This document shows, piece after piece, positions 1 through 7,299 of a stretch of DNA of 10,139 nt. Under the pieces are notes generated by a model. It was not told the origin of the DNA. It worked only from the letters and a program-made list of their open reading frames with translations, and did no database searches. The position numbers were made by a program, and so were the translations under genes. Source of the DNA: Euperipatoides rowelli (taxonomy: Eukaryota; Onychophora; Udeonychophora; Euonychophora; Peripatopsidae); NCBI GenBank assembly GCA_003024985.2, contig PXIH01S0025910.1. One strand, given 5' to 3'. The first letter of the stretch is position 1, and every line of letters begins with the position of its first letter.

Positions 1-670
1 TTTGGCTGTTTATTGATTCACTTATTTGGATTAGAGTGCACATTCATTGATTGCTTATTTGGATTAAGGTTGGCACCTGTTTTTTTATTTATTTAGATTG
101 AAGTACACATTCATTAATTGCTTGTTGGATTAAGGTTTGGATGTTCATTGATTCACTTATTTGAATTAAACATCATTGATTGCTTATTTGGATTAAGATT
201 GGGACATTTATATCAATTTACTTATTTGGATTTGAGTGCACATTCATTATTTGGATTAATTAAGGTTGGGACCTGTTTATTAATTCACTTATTTAAAGTG
301 CATATATATTAATTATTTGGATTAAGATTGGTATATGTTTGCTGATTCACTTATTTGAACTGAAGGGCACATTCAATGATTGCTTTTTTGGATTAAGGTT
401 GGAACATTTATTGATTCACTTATTTATATCAAAGTGCACATTAAATAATTGCTTTTTTGGATTAAGGTTGGGACATTTATTGATTCTCTTATTTCGATTG
501 GACTTTCATCAATTTCTTATTTAGATTAAGGTTGGATAATGTTTATTATTTCATTTTTTTATTAAAGTGCATATCCATTGATTGCTTATTTGGATCAAGG
601 TTAGGACATGATTATTCATTTACTTGTTTGTATTAGATGCTCATTCATCAATTATTTGGATTATTTTTTA
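1..670. repeat. Degenerate tandem repeat, about 66-bp period, alternating half-units
   Basis: The segment ATTAAGGTTGG, or a close variant, recurs at about 63, 129, 192, 259, 321, 392, 461, 525, 594 and 660, with spacings of 62-71 bp. Each unit has two related halves. One reads roughly TTTATTGATTCACTTATTTG and the other CATTCATTGATTGCTTATTT; both usually end in GGATTA, so the array looks like a dimer of a roughly 33-bp monomer. Copies differ by many substitutions and small indels, so it is an old array. It starts before the left edge and stops at about 670, where the sequence changes to plain AT-rich DNA. Because 66 is a multiple of 3, open stretches of about 60 codons appear on the plus strand (118-312 and 339-524); these are read as by-products of the repeat. 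No function can be assigned. Confidence 0.9.
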
Positions 671-778
671 TATTAAAAATAAAAAAGATATTGTCAAATT
701 AAATAGAATATTTTGAAAATATACAAAATTGACCATATACTGTATTATCAGATTAAAAAAATTACAAACATATAATAT

Positions 779-1096
779 ACTGTAAATACTCCTGAACAAA
801 GACTTTTTAGAGGGGACCTTTTGCATGCTAACAAATTGATAATTATTGAGAAATATCAAAGGCAATATTTTGTTAAGGACTGCGCTTCCAACGCTTAAGG
901 TCACAACTTTAAAATTAAAAAAAGTCCTTGTGAAAACTACTACTGTTGTTTCAATTTGAGCAATAGGGTGTCTTCTAATTGGAATGCATTGCCTAGTAAT
1001 ATATTTGACTGCAATGTCATTAATGGATTTAAAGGTGCATTTGATCCATTTGATGCCTATTTGAAAAATAATGTTGAATTCATTAAAAAAATGTAG
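779..1096 (+). pseudogene. LINE reverse transcriptase C-terminal end, CR1/L2/Jockey-like, decayed
   Basis: One frame reads from about 779 to a stop at 1094-1096 with a single internal stop at 896. It contains, in order, RLFRGDLL (about 803-823), GHNFKIKKSPCE (899-934), FNLSNRV (950-970), NWNALPSNIFD (977-1009) and INGFKGAFD (1019-1045). In many CR1, L2 and Jockey-group non-LTR retrotransposons the region after the polymerase core has the same order: R-L-RGDLI, then GH--KL-K, then FFS-RV--WN-LP, then N-FK--LD. The stop at 896 falls where a TR-GH sequence usually stands. Most of the RT, the endonuclease and ORF1 are absent, so this is a 5'-truncated copy beginning near the end of the tandem repeat. 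A 156-codon open stretch on the opposite strand (668-1138) is its shadow. Confidence in the LINE call is high; the exact clade is uncertain. Confidence 0.85.
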
Positions 1097-1251
1097 CCAA
1101 AAACATGAGTTTAAGCAACTCATGTAAAATAAATACAATTAACCAGATAAAAGGGGGTGGAGATATATATTTTTCTTTCCCTTGTCTTTATCCGAGGAAT
1201 TTTTAGCATGTCATCTTTACTTTCCTTCTGTTCCCTTGTTTTTTTTTTTAT
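1097..1251. other. Pyrimidine-rich stretch after the LINE relic, no gene seen
   Basis: Downstream of the LINE stop the plus strand soon becomes strongly pyrimidine-rich, with long C/T runs between about 1165 and 1270. It could include the 3' untranslated part of the LINE, but no poly(A) tail or target-site duplication was found to fix an end. Confidence 0.5.
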
Positions 1252-1500
1252 TTTATTTTCCTTTTCCCATGTTTAATTTTTCTGTTTATATGCTGTATGG
1301 TGCAATGTTGTGAGGGTGCCTGGTTCATTTCTGGCAAGAAATGTGTTTTCAGTTTTTTGAATGTTCATTGATCCTTGTGTCTCTTTTGTATCATAGTGTT
1401 GACGGTAATATGGTTTTTCAGTTTCACTATTTCCTTGTCCCGTTCTTGGAGTTTGACTTGTATGTAGTTTGCATTTCTCCTCCTCGTTCATCTCCACCTA
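1252..1500 (-). pseudogene. Possible relic of a Lys/Glu-rich coiled-coil protein, family unknown
   Basis: On the minus strand one frame reads from about 1490 down to about 1252 with one stop (1365-1367). It includes YIQVKLQERDKEIVKLKN near 1409-1463, whose charged and hydrophobic spacing resembles a coiled coil, then basic text ending HINRKIKHGKRK. A different frame of the same strand holds a 74-codon open reading frame (1273-1497), and one of the two is a shadow. LINE ORF1 proteins often have a coiled coil of this kind, and LINE relics are common in this window, so a transposon origin is reasonable but unproven. No zinc knuckle or other diagnostic motif was seen. The pyrimidine bias of the plus strand alone could produce such charged minus-strand text, which lowers confidence. 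Confidence 0.25.
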
Positions 1501-1564
1501 TATTTTTAGATGTGTGTTTTTGTCACTCTTAATCATGATTCATGATCATTTTTCTAAATAGAAT

Positions 1565-1582
1565 AAAAAAGGGGGGGGGGGG
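1565..1582. repeat. A6-G12 homopolymer run
   Basis: Six A are followed by twelve consecutive G (1571-1582), then AAGC and an A8 run. A G12 run is rare in DNA this AT-rich. It is probably a replication-slippage tract and is also a common site of length errors in assembly. Confidence 0.9.
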
Positions 1583-1922
1583 AAGCAAAAAAAATTATAT
1601 CAATATAGAGTTCCTTTATTAGGTCATTTCTGAAACAAAGTTTTTTTTTACCTCAGCGGTTGAATAGGTTTACCATTCTTATAGTAAGGGTGTATGATTT
1701 TTCCATTTATTTTCTTCATACATATTTTTTTTTTCAGGTGGGACTATTGTAGTCATAGAAACTGTACTGTAACTCTCTAAAAATTCAATGAATTCCATGT
1801 TTTATTTTTATGAGTGTTCTATGTTATTTATTGCTGAGCTTTAATAGTTTTTAAATGAATCCCTTTATTCCTAATGATTCTAATGTTGCTGTTTATATAT
1901 TTTTATGGATTGTACATTTTAA
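1583..1922. other. AT-rich stretch, no gene seen
   Basis: This stretch contains short T runs, including one of nine near 1640 and one of ten near 1725, and many short AT-rich words. No coding frame, RNA gene or repeat could be supported. Confidence 0.6.
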
Positions 1923-2147
1923 TATTTTGGCACACCCACAATCGTATATAACATGTTCACTACCACAAGTCACACCTGTGTGACATAAAGGTTTCCTATC
2001 AAACACTTACTGTATGTCATGCTGGTGTAACATTTCTTTAGTTTGAAAGTGTGCAGTCCAATTGAGCTTTGGAATTTTTTCTAAAGTGGGGATATAGGGG
2101 AAGGTTGACACATCTATGAGTCATTTGGTTTGGGTTACGGGTACCAT
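1923..2147 (-). pseudogene. Cys/His-rich coding relic, family not recognised
   Basis: One minus-strand frame reads 75 codons from 2147 down to 1923 with two stops. The readable parts include DVSTFPYIPTLEKIPKLNW, then HFQTKEMLHQHDIQ, then FDRKPLCHTGVTCGSEH followed directly by VIYDCGCAKI. The spacing C-x5-C-x3-H-x3-D-C-x-C suggests a small zinc-binding or disulfide-rich segment. The frame stays readable below 1923 for about ten more codons (ILKCTIHKNI) before a stop. The composition is less AT-driven than neighbouring frames and the residues look protein-like, but I do not recognise the family. It could be the end of a transposon protein (some LINEs end in a Cys/His cluster) or a decayed exon or processed gene copy. 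Two stops in 75 codons is only mildly better than chance at this base composition. Confidence 0.35.
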
Positions 2148-3477
2148 TTTATTTTGATTGGTTACAATAAATCGTATTTCTATTGCATATTTAATGCACT
2201 AAACCATTTTTCTATTTTACATTGCTGTTTCTTGTCATTATTTAAGATGTATATTAGTCATGTAATTTAAAATGTAGAAAAAATGTCATACTATATGTGA
2301 CATACATCAACATGTATGGTATATTAAAAGAAAATCATCAATATATCGATACACCTGTGTGCATGTACCTATCATTTTTCAAGCAAATATTAAACCACAA
2401 ATGATGATAAGCCATAATTTATCATTTTAAAAAATATTGTCATGTACATGGTTGTGGTTTATATAGAGGGAATTTTTTTAACAATCACAGAGAACGTGAA
2501 CTCAGTCTTGATGTATCACATATGTGAAGAATTTTAAATTTTTTTTTTCTTTAACTCTCATCATTGTAATCACCCTAGTGATCAGTAGGAAGGATAGGAG
2601 GGTTGAATTAATTTTTTAGATAATAATTAGGAAATTTAATTAACTTTAAAGTTTAAATTACTAAAGGGTTGAAAGCAGTTATTTAAATTAAATGAATTTT
2701 TATTTGGTCACTGTATTGTAAGCATTGTTTAAACTTGTACACTATGAAGCAAGAATAAGTAAAGTTTATGTTTTTATTTTATTTTCTATAAATATTGTAT
2801 AGACTTTACCAATATTAAAATATTTTTTTTTTGTAGTCGATCATTCTAAAAATGCAAGTGTTACTAGTTTTCTGTTCCATCCAACTTGAGTTTGATAGTT
2901 TTATCTAGTGATATATATTTTTTAAATTTGAATTAACTCATCCAGTCTGCTGTAATCACACTGACCAACAATTTTTTTGTGGCTAAAGTTGCTTTTATTT
3001 TTAATGACTTCTAAATTCAAGATATTTTTTTTTCTAAATTATTTATATTGAATTGAAGGAGAATCTGTTAAGAACGTTTCACCTGCAAGCTTTTGTTATG
3101 TTTTCTCTCATCCTGTTTTAAACACTAAACTTTATTTTGAAAAAATCTATCTAAAAACAGCTATTTTTTAATGTTTTNAAATTGCTAAAAAGTGAAATAA
3201 AATCTATATATTTGTGTTTCTTTTGTTTTAAAGACAATGTAAAGAAATTAATTTTCTATGGAAAATTTGTCCAAAGTTATCTCATTTTAATAGAAAAACA
3301 AAAAAAAAATGCATTTATTTGCTACAAAATAGATACAAACTACTTGAAAGAGTTGCAAAAACAAGTATTCTGAATATTTTGAATAAAAAAACTCTCCAAC
3401 CAGAGAAAATTGTAAAAGAAAATGCAGTATAGAGGCTAATAACAGTAATCAATTATTTCTAACATCATTTCAAATCA
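2148..3477. other. Long AT-rich stretch with one undetermined base, no gene seen
   Basis: About 1.3 kb of AT-rich DNA with many T and A runs. Position 3178 is N. A 63-codon open frame at 3182-3373 (+) is lysine- and phenylalanine-rich, as random AT-rich DNA gives, and has no recognisable motif. Short islands near 2490-2600 and 2940-2990 are slightly less AT-rich but show no supportable coding frame. Nothing else could be identified. Confidence 0.65.
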
Positions 3478-3830
3478 TTATCAATTGTATCCAATATGTC
3501 AATATATTCAATTACATCAAATAATTTATTATAGTCAAAATAATATTAAATTATATTAAATTTCCAAAGTATGCAAAGATTTCATTAGGCTTACTAACTT
3601 TATAAGCTATGCAAAATAGAGGGTTAAAATCACAAATTATGATGATGGATGCTAAATGCATATTGAAAGTTTACTTTTATAAAACAATACAAACGTACTT
3701 CAATTTCATTTCCAATGATTATGAATAATTTATTTTAAAAAATTGTATTCGACCTTAAAACATTAAAACTTGATAAATATGATATAAAATGTTATTTATT
3801 TCCATAATTTTTTTTAAAAATAATAGTAAT

Positions 3831-3981
3831 ATATCCAATAATATTCAATTACATTCAATATTTATATTACCCAGTATTAAAAAATACATTTTATTATTAT
3901 CTGTAATATAAATATTGAATGTAATTGAATATATCAAATAATATTCAATTACATTCAATATTTATATTACCCAGTATTAAA
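3831..3981. repeat. 51-bp direct repeat at 100-bp spacing with an inverted third copy
   Basis: Positions 3831-3881 and 3931-3981 are identical except at one base (C at 3836, A at 3936), exactly 100 bp apart. The reverse complement of 3841-3870 lies between them at 3903-3932 and matches over all 30 bases. The order is therefore copy, inverted copy, copy. A looser relative, with words such as ATTCAATTACAT, occurs near 3488-3522. The arrangement could be a decayed MITE-like element or a local duplication-inversion. No terminal inverted repeats with target duplications were found around it. Confidence 0.9.
3903..3970. other. Perfect 30-bp stem hairpin with 8-base loop
   Basis: Positions 3903-3932 are the exact reverse complement of 3941-3970, separated by the loop ATCAAATA (3933-3940). 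The upstream copy at 3841-3870 can pair with the same arm, leaving a 32-base loop, so two alternative hairpins compete. The stem is almost all A/T. As DNA it could extrude a cruciform; if transcribed it would make a long double-stranded RNA stem. There is no evidence here that it is transcribed. Confidence 0.9.
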
Positions 3982-3997
3982 TTATAATATTTACAAC

Positions 3998-4018
3998 TAT
4001 ATATATATATATATATAT
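3998..4018. repeat. TA dinucleotide microsatellite
   Basis: About ten uninterrupted TA repeats directly follow the hairpin cluster. Such tracts are highly mutable and tend to melt or form cruciforms. Confidence 0.95.
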
Positions 4019-4061
4019 TACTACGTATTCTTATATTAAATCTCAATGTATTCAAACAGGG

Positions 4062-4093
4062 CTGCACCAAATTATATTGCCGCTCTGGTGCAG
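4062..4093. other. Short inverted repeat in a GC-richer patch
   Basis: CTGCACCA at 4062-4069 is the exact reverse complement of TGGTGCAG at 4086-4093, with a 16-base loop containing GCCGCTC. It stands out from the surrounding AT-rich DNA. It may be a fragment of a short interspersed element; no function can be assigned. Confidence 0.7.
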
Positions 4094-4567
4094 ATTTTCA
4101 TTTTTTCCCATTTTATTTATGTAAAGAGACACAAATAGAATATAAAAAATGGAAATTTGCTTACCAATAAAATACCATTTAATGTAGCTTTTATAATCCT
4201 AGAGTCTTACTTATAGCATGTACTTTGAAATGTAGAGGAGTTTTGACTTTACGAATTGCAAGATCTAAGAGCAGAACAAATTTTGAATTCAAGAAACAAC
4301 TGCAACAGTGCATTTAGTATTGATTTATTACAGTTGGTTTCAAGTTTTTGAATTTCACCTAATTGCACGACAATCCATTTCAGAGAAATGATAGGGATTA
4401 GCTGCATAGCCAAATAACAATGACAAAGAAACAAGGTGGATCCTATGCAACAAAGTGCTCGAGTAATTATTATCCTGCAAAGAGACATTTTTAAGTTCTA
4501 TGGTTAGGATATCTGCTACTATTATTGTTTTTATGTCTAGTTAAAATGTACAGGTACAGTAAAAAGA
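4094..4567. other. AT-rich stretch, only a chance-length open frame
   Basis: A 79-codon minus-strand open frame lies at 4249-4488, with hydrophobic N-terminal text and a helical-looking C-terminal half. Another frame of the same strand is also open for about 38 codons. Frames of this length are expected by chance in 10 kb of such DNA and no motif was recognised, so no gene is called. Confidence 0.5.
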
Positions 4568-4975
4568 AAATAATAAACATGTCTATATAGAATATTTCAC
4601 AGAAACGTCAAACAGATAACTCAAGCAGCACTTCCTGTAGGGAGTAGGCAAATCAATGTGTTCGGCAATAAATAAGCATGAAATTCATGACAATGTATAT
4701 AAAGAAATAGAATATCTTTATATCCTCATTTCAAAGATAATAACTTGTGCAGCACTTACTGTAGTCTGTAGGGCATATGGTAATCAATGTATTCGACAAT
4801 AAATAATCATGAAATTTATGAATTGTATATAAATAAATATATCCTCATCTCAAAGTTAAGAACTTGTGCAGTGCTTCCTATACGTCATACACTAATCAAT
4901 GTATTTGACAATAAATCATGAAAATTCATTAATGTTTACGATTAAAATAAAATATTCTCACGTCCTCATCTCAGA
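4568..4975. repeat. Tandem repeat, about 120-bp unit, three copies plus one partial
   Basis: Landmarks recur in the same order. GCAG followed by CACTT or TGCTT is at 4625, 4749 and 4868. AATCAATGT is at 4651, 4782 and 4894, each followed by TTCGGCAATAAAT or a variant. CCTCAT is at 4724, 4843 and 4964, followed by TTCAAAG, CTCAAAG or CTCAGA. Spacings are 112-131 bp. Within each unit a near-palindrome CATGAAATTCATG (or variant) follows the AATAAAT word. A more diverged partial copy begins at about 4568. The copies differ by several substitutions and indels. No coding frame is shared between copies, so this is treated as an old local tandem duplication. Confidence 0.88.
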
Positions 4976-5080
4976 TTTTATTGTGACTTAATTTATAAAG
5001 TAAATTAAAATACTTTCAACTAATTAAAATAGTAGGTTTAGATTATGACAAACATGACTATCGTATTGAGAAATAATTTA

Positions 5081-5155
5081 GCAACTCTGCCACCCCTAAG
5101 GACTTGCTGTCCAGGTCACTGGTGCCACCTACACTTCCTGGTTGGTGCGGCGCTA
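5081..5155. other. GC-rich island with an open minus-strand frame
   Basis: Roughly 75 bases of balanced composition, standing out from AT-rich flanks. On the minus strand a 31-codon frame runs from 5153 down to a stop at 5058-5060 and reads APHQPGSVGGTSDLDSK followed by SLGVAELLNYFSIR. The minus strand also contains TAGGTGGCAC (5122-5131), which matches the core of the CTCF binding consensus, though the outer positions match poorly. It could be a fragment of a dispersed repeat, a small exon or a regulatory patch. None is proven. Confidence 0.35.
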
Positions 5156-5603
5156 TATTTAAAGAATTTCATTACTGATTTATAAAATATGCAAGAATGA
5201 TGATTAATCACAGAATTAGGTCAAATCTGATTAATATTAGTAAACTTTCCATATGGGCTTGCTTCAGCTTCATTTCCTGGTTAAACTTGTAAAAAATTTT
5301 AATCTGCTCTTAATTTAGCTTGTTCCCGACTCAACTCGGGAAAATGGTTTTTAAACAAAAGAAAAATCACAAATTATCTTGCGTAAATTGTTTAAGTGGT
5401 TAATGTAAACAATGAGTGATGATCAATTGAACTGAAAGTTATGACTTTTCTGCACTAATTTGTTTTAAAAAGCAACAGCAACCCACTATCTTCTATTCTT
5501 AACCAACCAGGAAAGAGAAAATTTGAAACAAATTTCTTCACTGCCAAACTTCTTTATTGCTATTTAATTTCAAAATGTTATTAATAATAAAGAGTTAATA
5601 GTT
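5156..5603. other. AT-rich stretch with one small hairpin
   Basis: The only structure seen is TTCCCGA-CTCAAC-TCGGGAA at 5323-5342, a perfect 7-bp stem with a 6-base loop. It is not followed by a T run, and there is no gene next to it, so it is not called a terminator. The ten-base word ACCAACCAGG occurs at 5502-5511. No coding frame or RNA gene was supportable. Confidence 0.6.
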
Positions 5604-5855
5604 ATGAAATTTAACAGATCGTATCACATGGTTCAGAAATACTGCTGGCCCTGTGAAGGTAACCAACTCCCAGTATAAGGAGCTATACAATATACCAACC
5701 AGGCTATAGACAACACACTAAGGCTTGCACCTAGTCACAAAGAGCCTGTACAAAATATCTTGACATTACAACACAAAATTACACTAGACATAAACATTGA
5801 AGAAATATATTTAGTTTCTTCTTTTGTTCATTTGTTTTTCCAGTTTCTCTCTTAA
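5604..5855 (+). pseudogene. Weak candidate coding relic, family unknown
   Basis: One plus-strand frame reads from ATG at 5604 to a stop at 5853-5855 with a single internal stop at 5676. It includes SYHMVQKYCWPCEGNQLPV before the stop and GAIQYTNQAIDNTLRLAPSH after it. Composition between 5620 and 5770 is more balanced than the flanks. The opposite strand of the same patch is also open for about 40 codons, so strand is uncertain. No family was recognised. It could be a transposon fragment or chance. Confidence 0.2.
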
Positions 5856-6029
5856 TTCCATGTTTTACCCTTTATTTTTTAGCTCACTTTTCACCCCTCC
5901 ATTTGTGTTATCTGTAGCTTTTCACTCTCTTATTCTTGTGTTTCCTTTAATTTGTGTATTTATATAATTTCCTGTTTGGAATTTACTTCTTTGTCATTCT
6001 CCTAGCTCTAGGCCCCTCATCACCACTTT

Positions 6030-6855
6030 TTATCTTTGATTTTTCTTCTTTTTGGGTCGACATCTCTTCTTTAGTTTTTGTTGTGTCTGAGATTCGCTGT
6101 CTGAAGACTCTTCCAGGCAAAGAAAACTTTTATTTATTTTTGTCCTGTTTGTCCTTAGCTATATCTCCAACCTTTTGGTGGAATTGGGACTTCCTTTATG
6201 CCTCTCTTTAGGCTGCCATTTCAACTGAAGCATGTAGGGTGTTCCGAGACTTAATGCAGCTCCTATTTTCCCTTCAGATGATATGTGCCCAATATCGTAT
6301 TATGTGTGCCATGATTTTTTTGTTGATCATTTTTCCTTGTAGCAATTTTGCGGTGTGCTATAAGGGTGGGCACTTTCTATACCTTTGTGCCATCACTTGA
6401 AATATTTCCCTTTCCGTCTGTCTCAATGATAACCTGTTTGCTTTTGTCAAAGCTGCCATTTTTATATCGTGCAGTGGGAGCTACTGCTGTGTTCTATAAA
6501 GTTCTCAAGTTCCATGTGAACTTATGATGTCCTAATGAATGTAACATTCTATGCAATGCTTGATACGTTTTCTTTATTCTTGGTTTGGTTGGTCTGGTCT
6601 CTCTAAATCACTTGTTAGAATGGTTCCTAGATATTTCATTGAGTTTATTCTTTTGAACTTGTAGTCACCTATTCTTATGTAACTCTGTTTTTGCTATTCT
6701 CCCTTTCATATCATCGGATCTTTTATCACAATTTGGCATTTCTCATAGTTGAGTTTCGTCCCTACTGAATTCAAGTTAGGCACAAGTTCTTTCAATTACA
6801 TTTAAATATCTTCTTCCACTTCTATTATTAAAATGTCATCGGCATATGATAGTAA
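6030..6855 (-). pseudogene. LINE reverse transcriptase relic with YADD box (minus strand)
   Basis: The minus strand carries the catalytic box of a reverse transcriptase, LLSYADDILII, with YADD at 6835-6846. The same frame continues with four stops to RIGDYKFKRI and MKYLGTILTSD (about 6607-6640). Further down, in shifting frames, come YQALHRML (6542-6565), NTAVAPT (6473-6493), KANRLSLRQTEREIFQVM (about 6391-6444), RYWAHII (about 6278-6300) and a charged tail beginning EESSDSESQTQQ that ends at 6030. In many LINE RTs, including RTE-like groups, the order after YADD is G-Y-F--V--FKYLG-IL, then --LYKT-V-PT, then TWTLTK-N---L---ERKILR-I, then R-WAGHI. The match in order and spacing is good. The element is 5'-truncated just before YADD and has multiple stops and frameshifts. 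The AT- and purine-rich minus strand below 6030, to about 5800, may be its 3' end. An 85-codon plus-strand frame at 5954-6211 is a shadow. Confidence 0.8.
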
Positions 6856-7262
6856 TATCACAGTTAAAATAAATGATGTCTCATCTAAAATTTACACTAT
6901 GTCTTCGGGAATTCCACAAGGGGCAGTATTGTCAGCCACCCTCTTTAACTTATTTGTTTCTGACATTTATTTAGACAATTTTTAAATTTTTCAGATGCAT
7001 CAATAATGAAATAGATGCTCAAAATTTCCAAAGGGATAAAGACCATTTTGTTGACTGGTCCTCTAAGAATGGCCTTTTATTTATAAAGATAAATGTGCAA
7101 TACTTGATATTGGAACAAGAAAGATTGATAAAGACTATTTTATTGAGGGATCCTTGATAACACGCATAAAATATCACAGATCTTGGACTCTGTGTTGACC
7201 ACAAACTATCATTCTCATCCCATTGTGACATCATTGTCAAACACAGGGTATGGTTTATGGAC
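6848..7262 (+). pseudogene. LINE reverse transcriptase relic, SGIPQG type (plus strand)
   Basis: Frame 2 from about 6848 reads ITVKINDVSSKIYTM, then SGIPQGAVLS (6905-6934), then LFNLFVSDIYLD, ending at a stop near 6982. The frame then shifts: LNFSDASIMK stands where the YADD or FADD box should be (about 6985-7010), so the catalytic Asp pair is damaged. Frame 3 gives FQRDKDHFVDWSSKNGLLF, frame 2 gives KDKCAILDIGTRKIDKDYF, and frame 3 gives NITDLGLCVDHKLSFSSHCD (7170-7229). In Jockey, CR1 and L2 group elements the same series occurs: SGVPQGSVL-P-LFN-FINDI, FADD, L--D-D----W---N-L--N--KC--L-IG, and then DLGV-VDHKLSF--H. At least three frameshifts show it is dead. It is 5'-truncated inside the RT fingers/palm region. 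It is a different family from the minus-strand LINE it abuts. Confidence 0.85.
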
Positions 7263-7299
7263 TAAGTGTGGGGGTTTAAAGGATGTGTCAATGGGTTAA

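Noticed and set aside
118-524. Two plus-strand open frames of 61-64 codons in the left repeat
   Set aside because: They lie wholly within the tandem repeat and stay open because the period is close to a multiple of three; no other sign of a gene.
668-1138. 156-codon minus-strand open frame
   Set aside because: The plus strand of the same stretch carries recognisable LINE RT motifs, while this frame has only AT-driven hydrophobic text, so it is a shadow.
1341-1532. 63-codon plus-strand open frame
   Set aside because: Phe/Cys/Val-rich text is expected from the pyrimidine-rich strand; the minus strand reads more like protein.
3182-3373. 63-codon plus-strand open frame next to the undetermined base
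   Set aside because: Lys/Phe/Tyr-rich text of chance length with no motif.
4249-4488. 79-codon minus-strand open frame
   Set aside because: Frames of this length are expected by chance in 10 kb at this base composition; a second frame is open too and no family is recognised.
1-4975. CRISPR-like array in the tandem repeats
   Set aside because: Units are contiguous and diverged, with no unique spacers between identical repeats and no cas genes.
5323-5342. 7-bp stem hairpin as a transcription terminator
   Set aside because: No T run follows, no gene precedes it, and the context is a eukaryotic genome, so it is only a short inverted repeat.
5954-6211. 85-codon plus-strand hydrophobic open frame, possible membrane protein
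   Set aside because: It is antisense to the 3' part of the minus-strand LINE, and its hydrophobic look comes from the T-rich strand.
6847-6860. Twin priming of one LINE as the cause of the head-to-head junction
   Set aside because: Both arms carry post-RT C-terminal motifs of different types, whereas twin priming would split one element into complementary parts.
7019-7240. 73-codon minus-strand open frame
   Set aside because: It is antisense to the plus-strand LINE motifs DWSSKNGLLF and DLGLCVDHKLSF.
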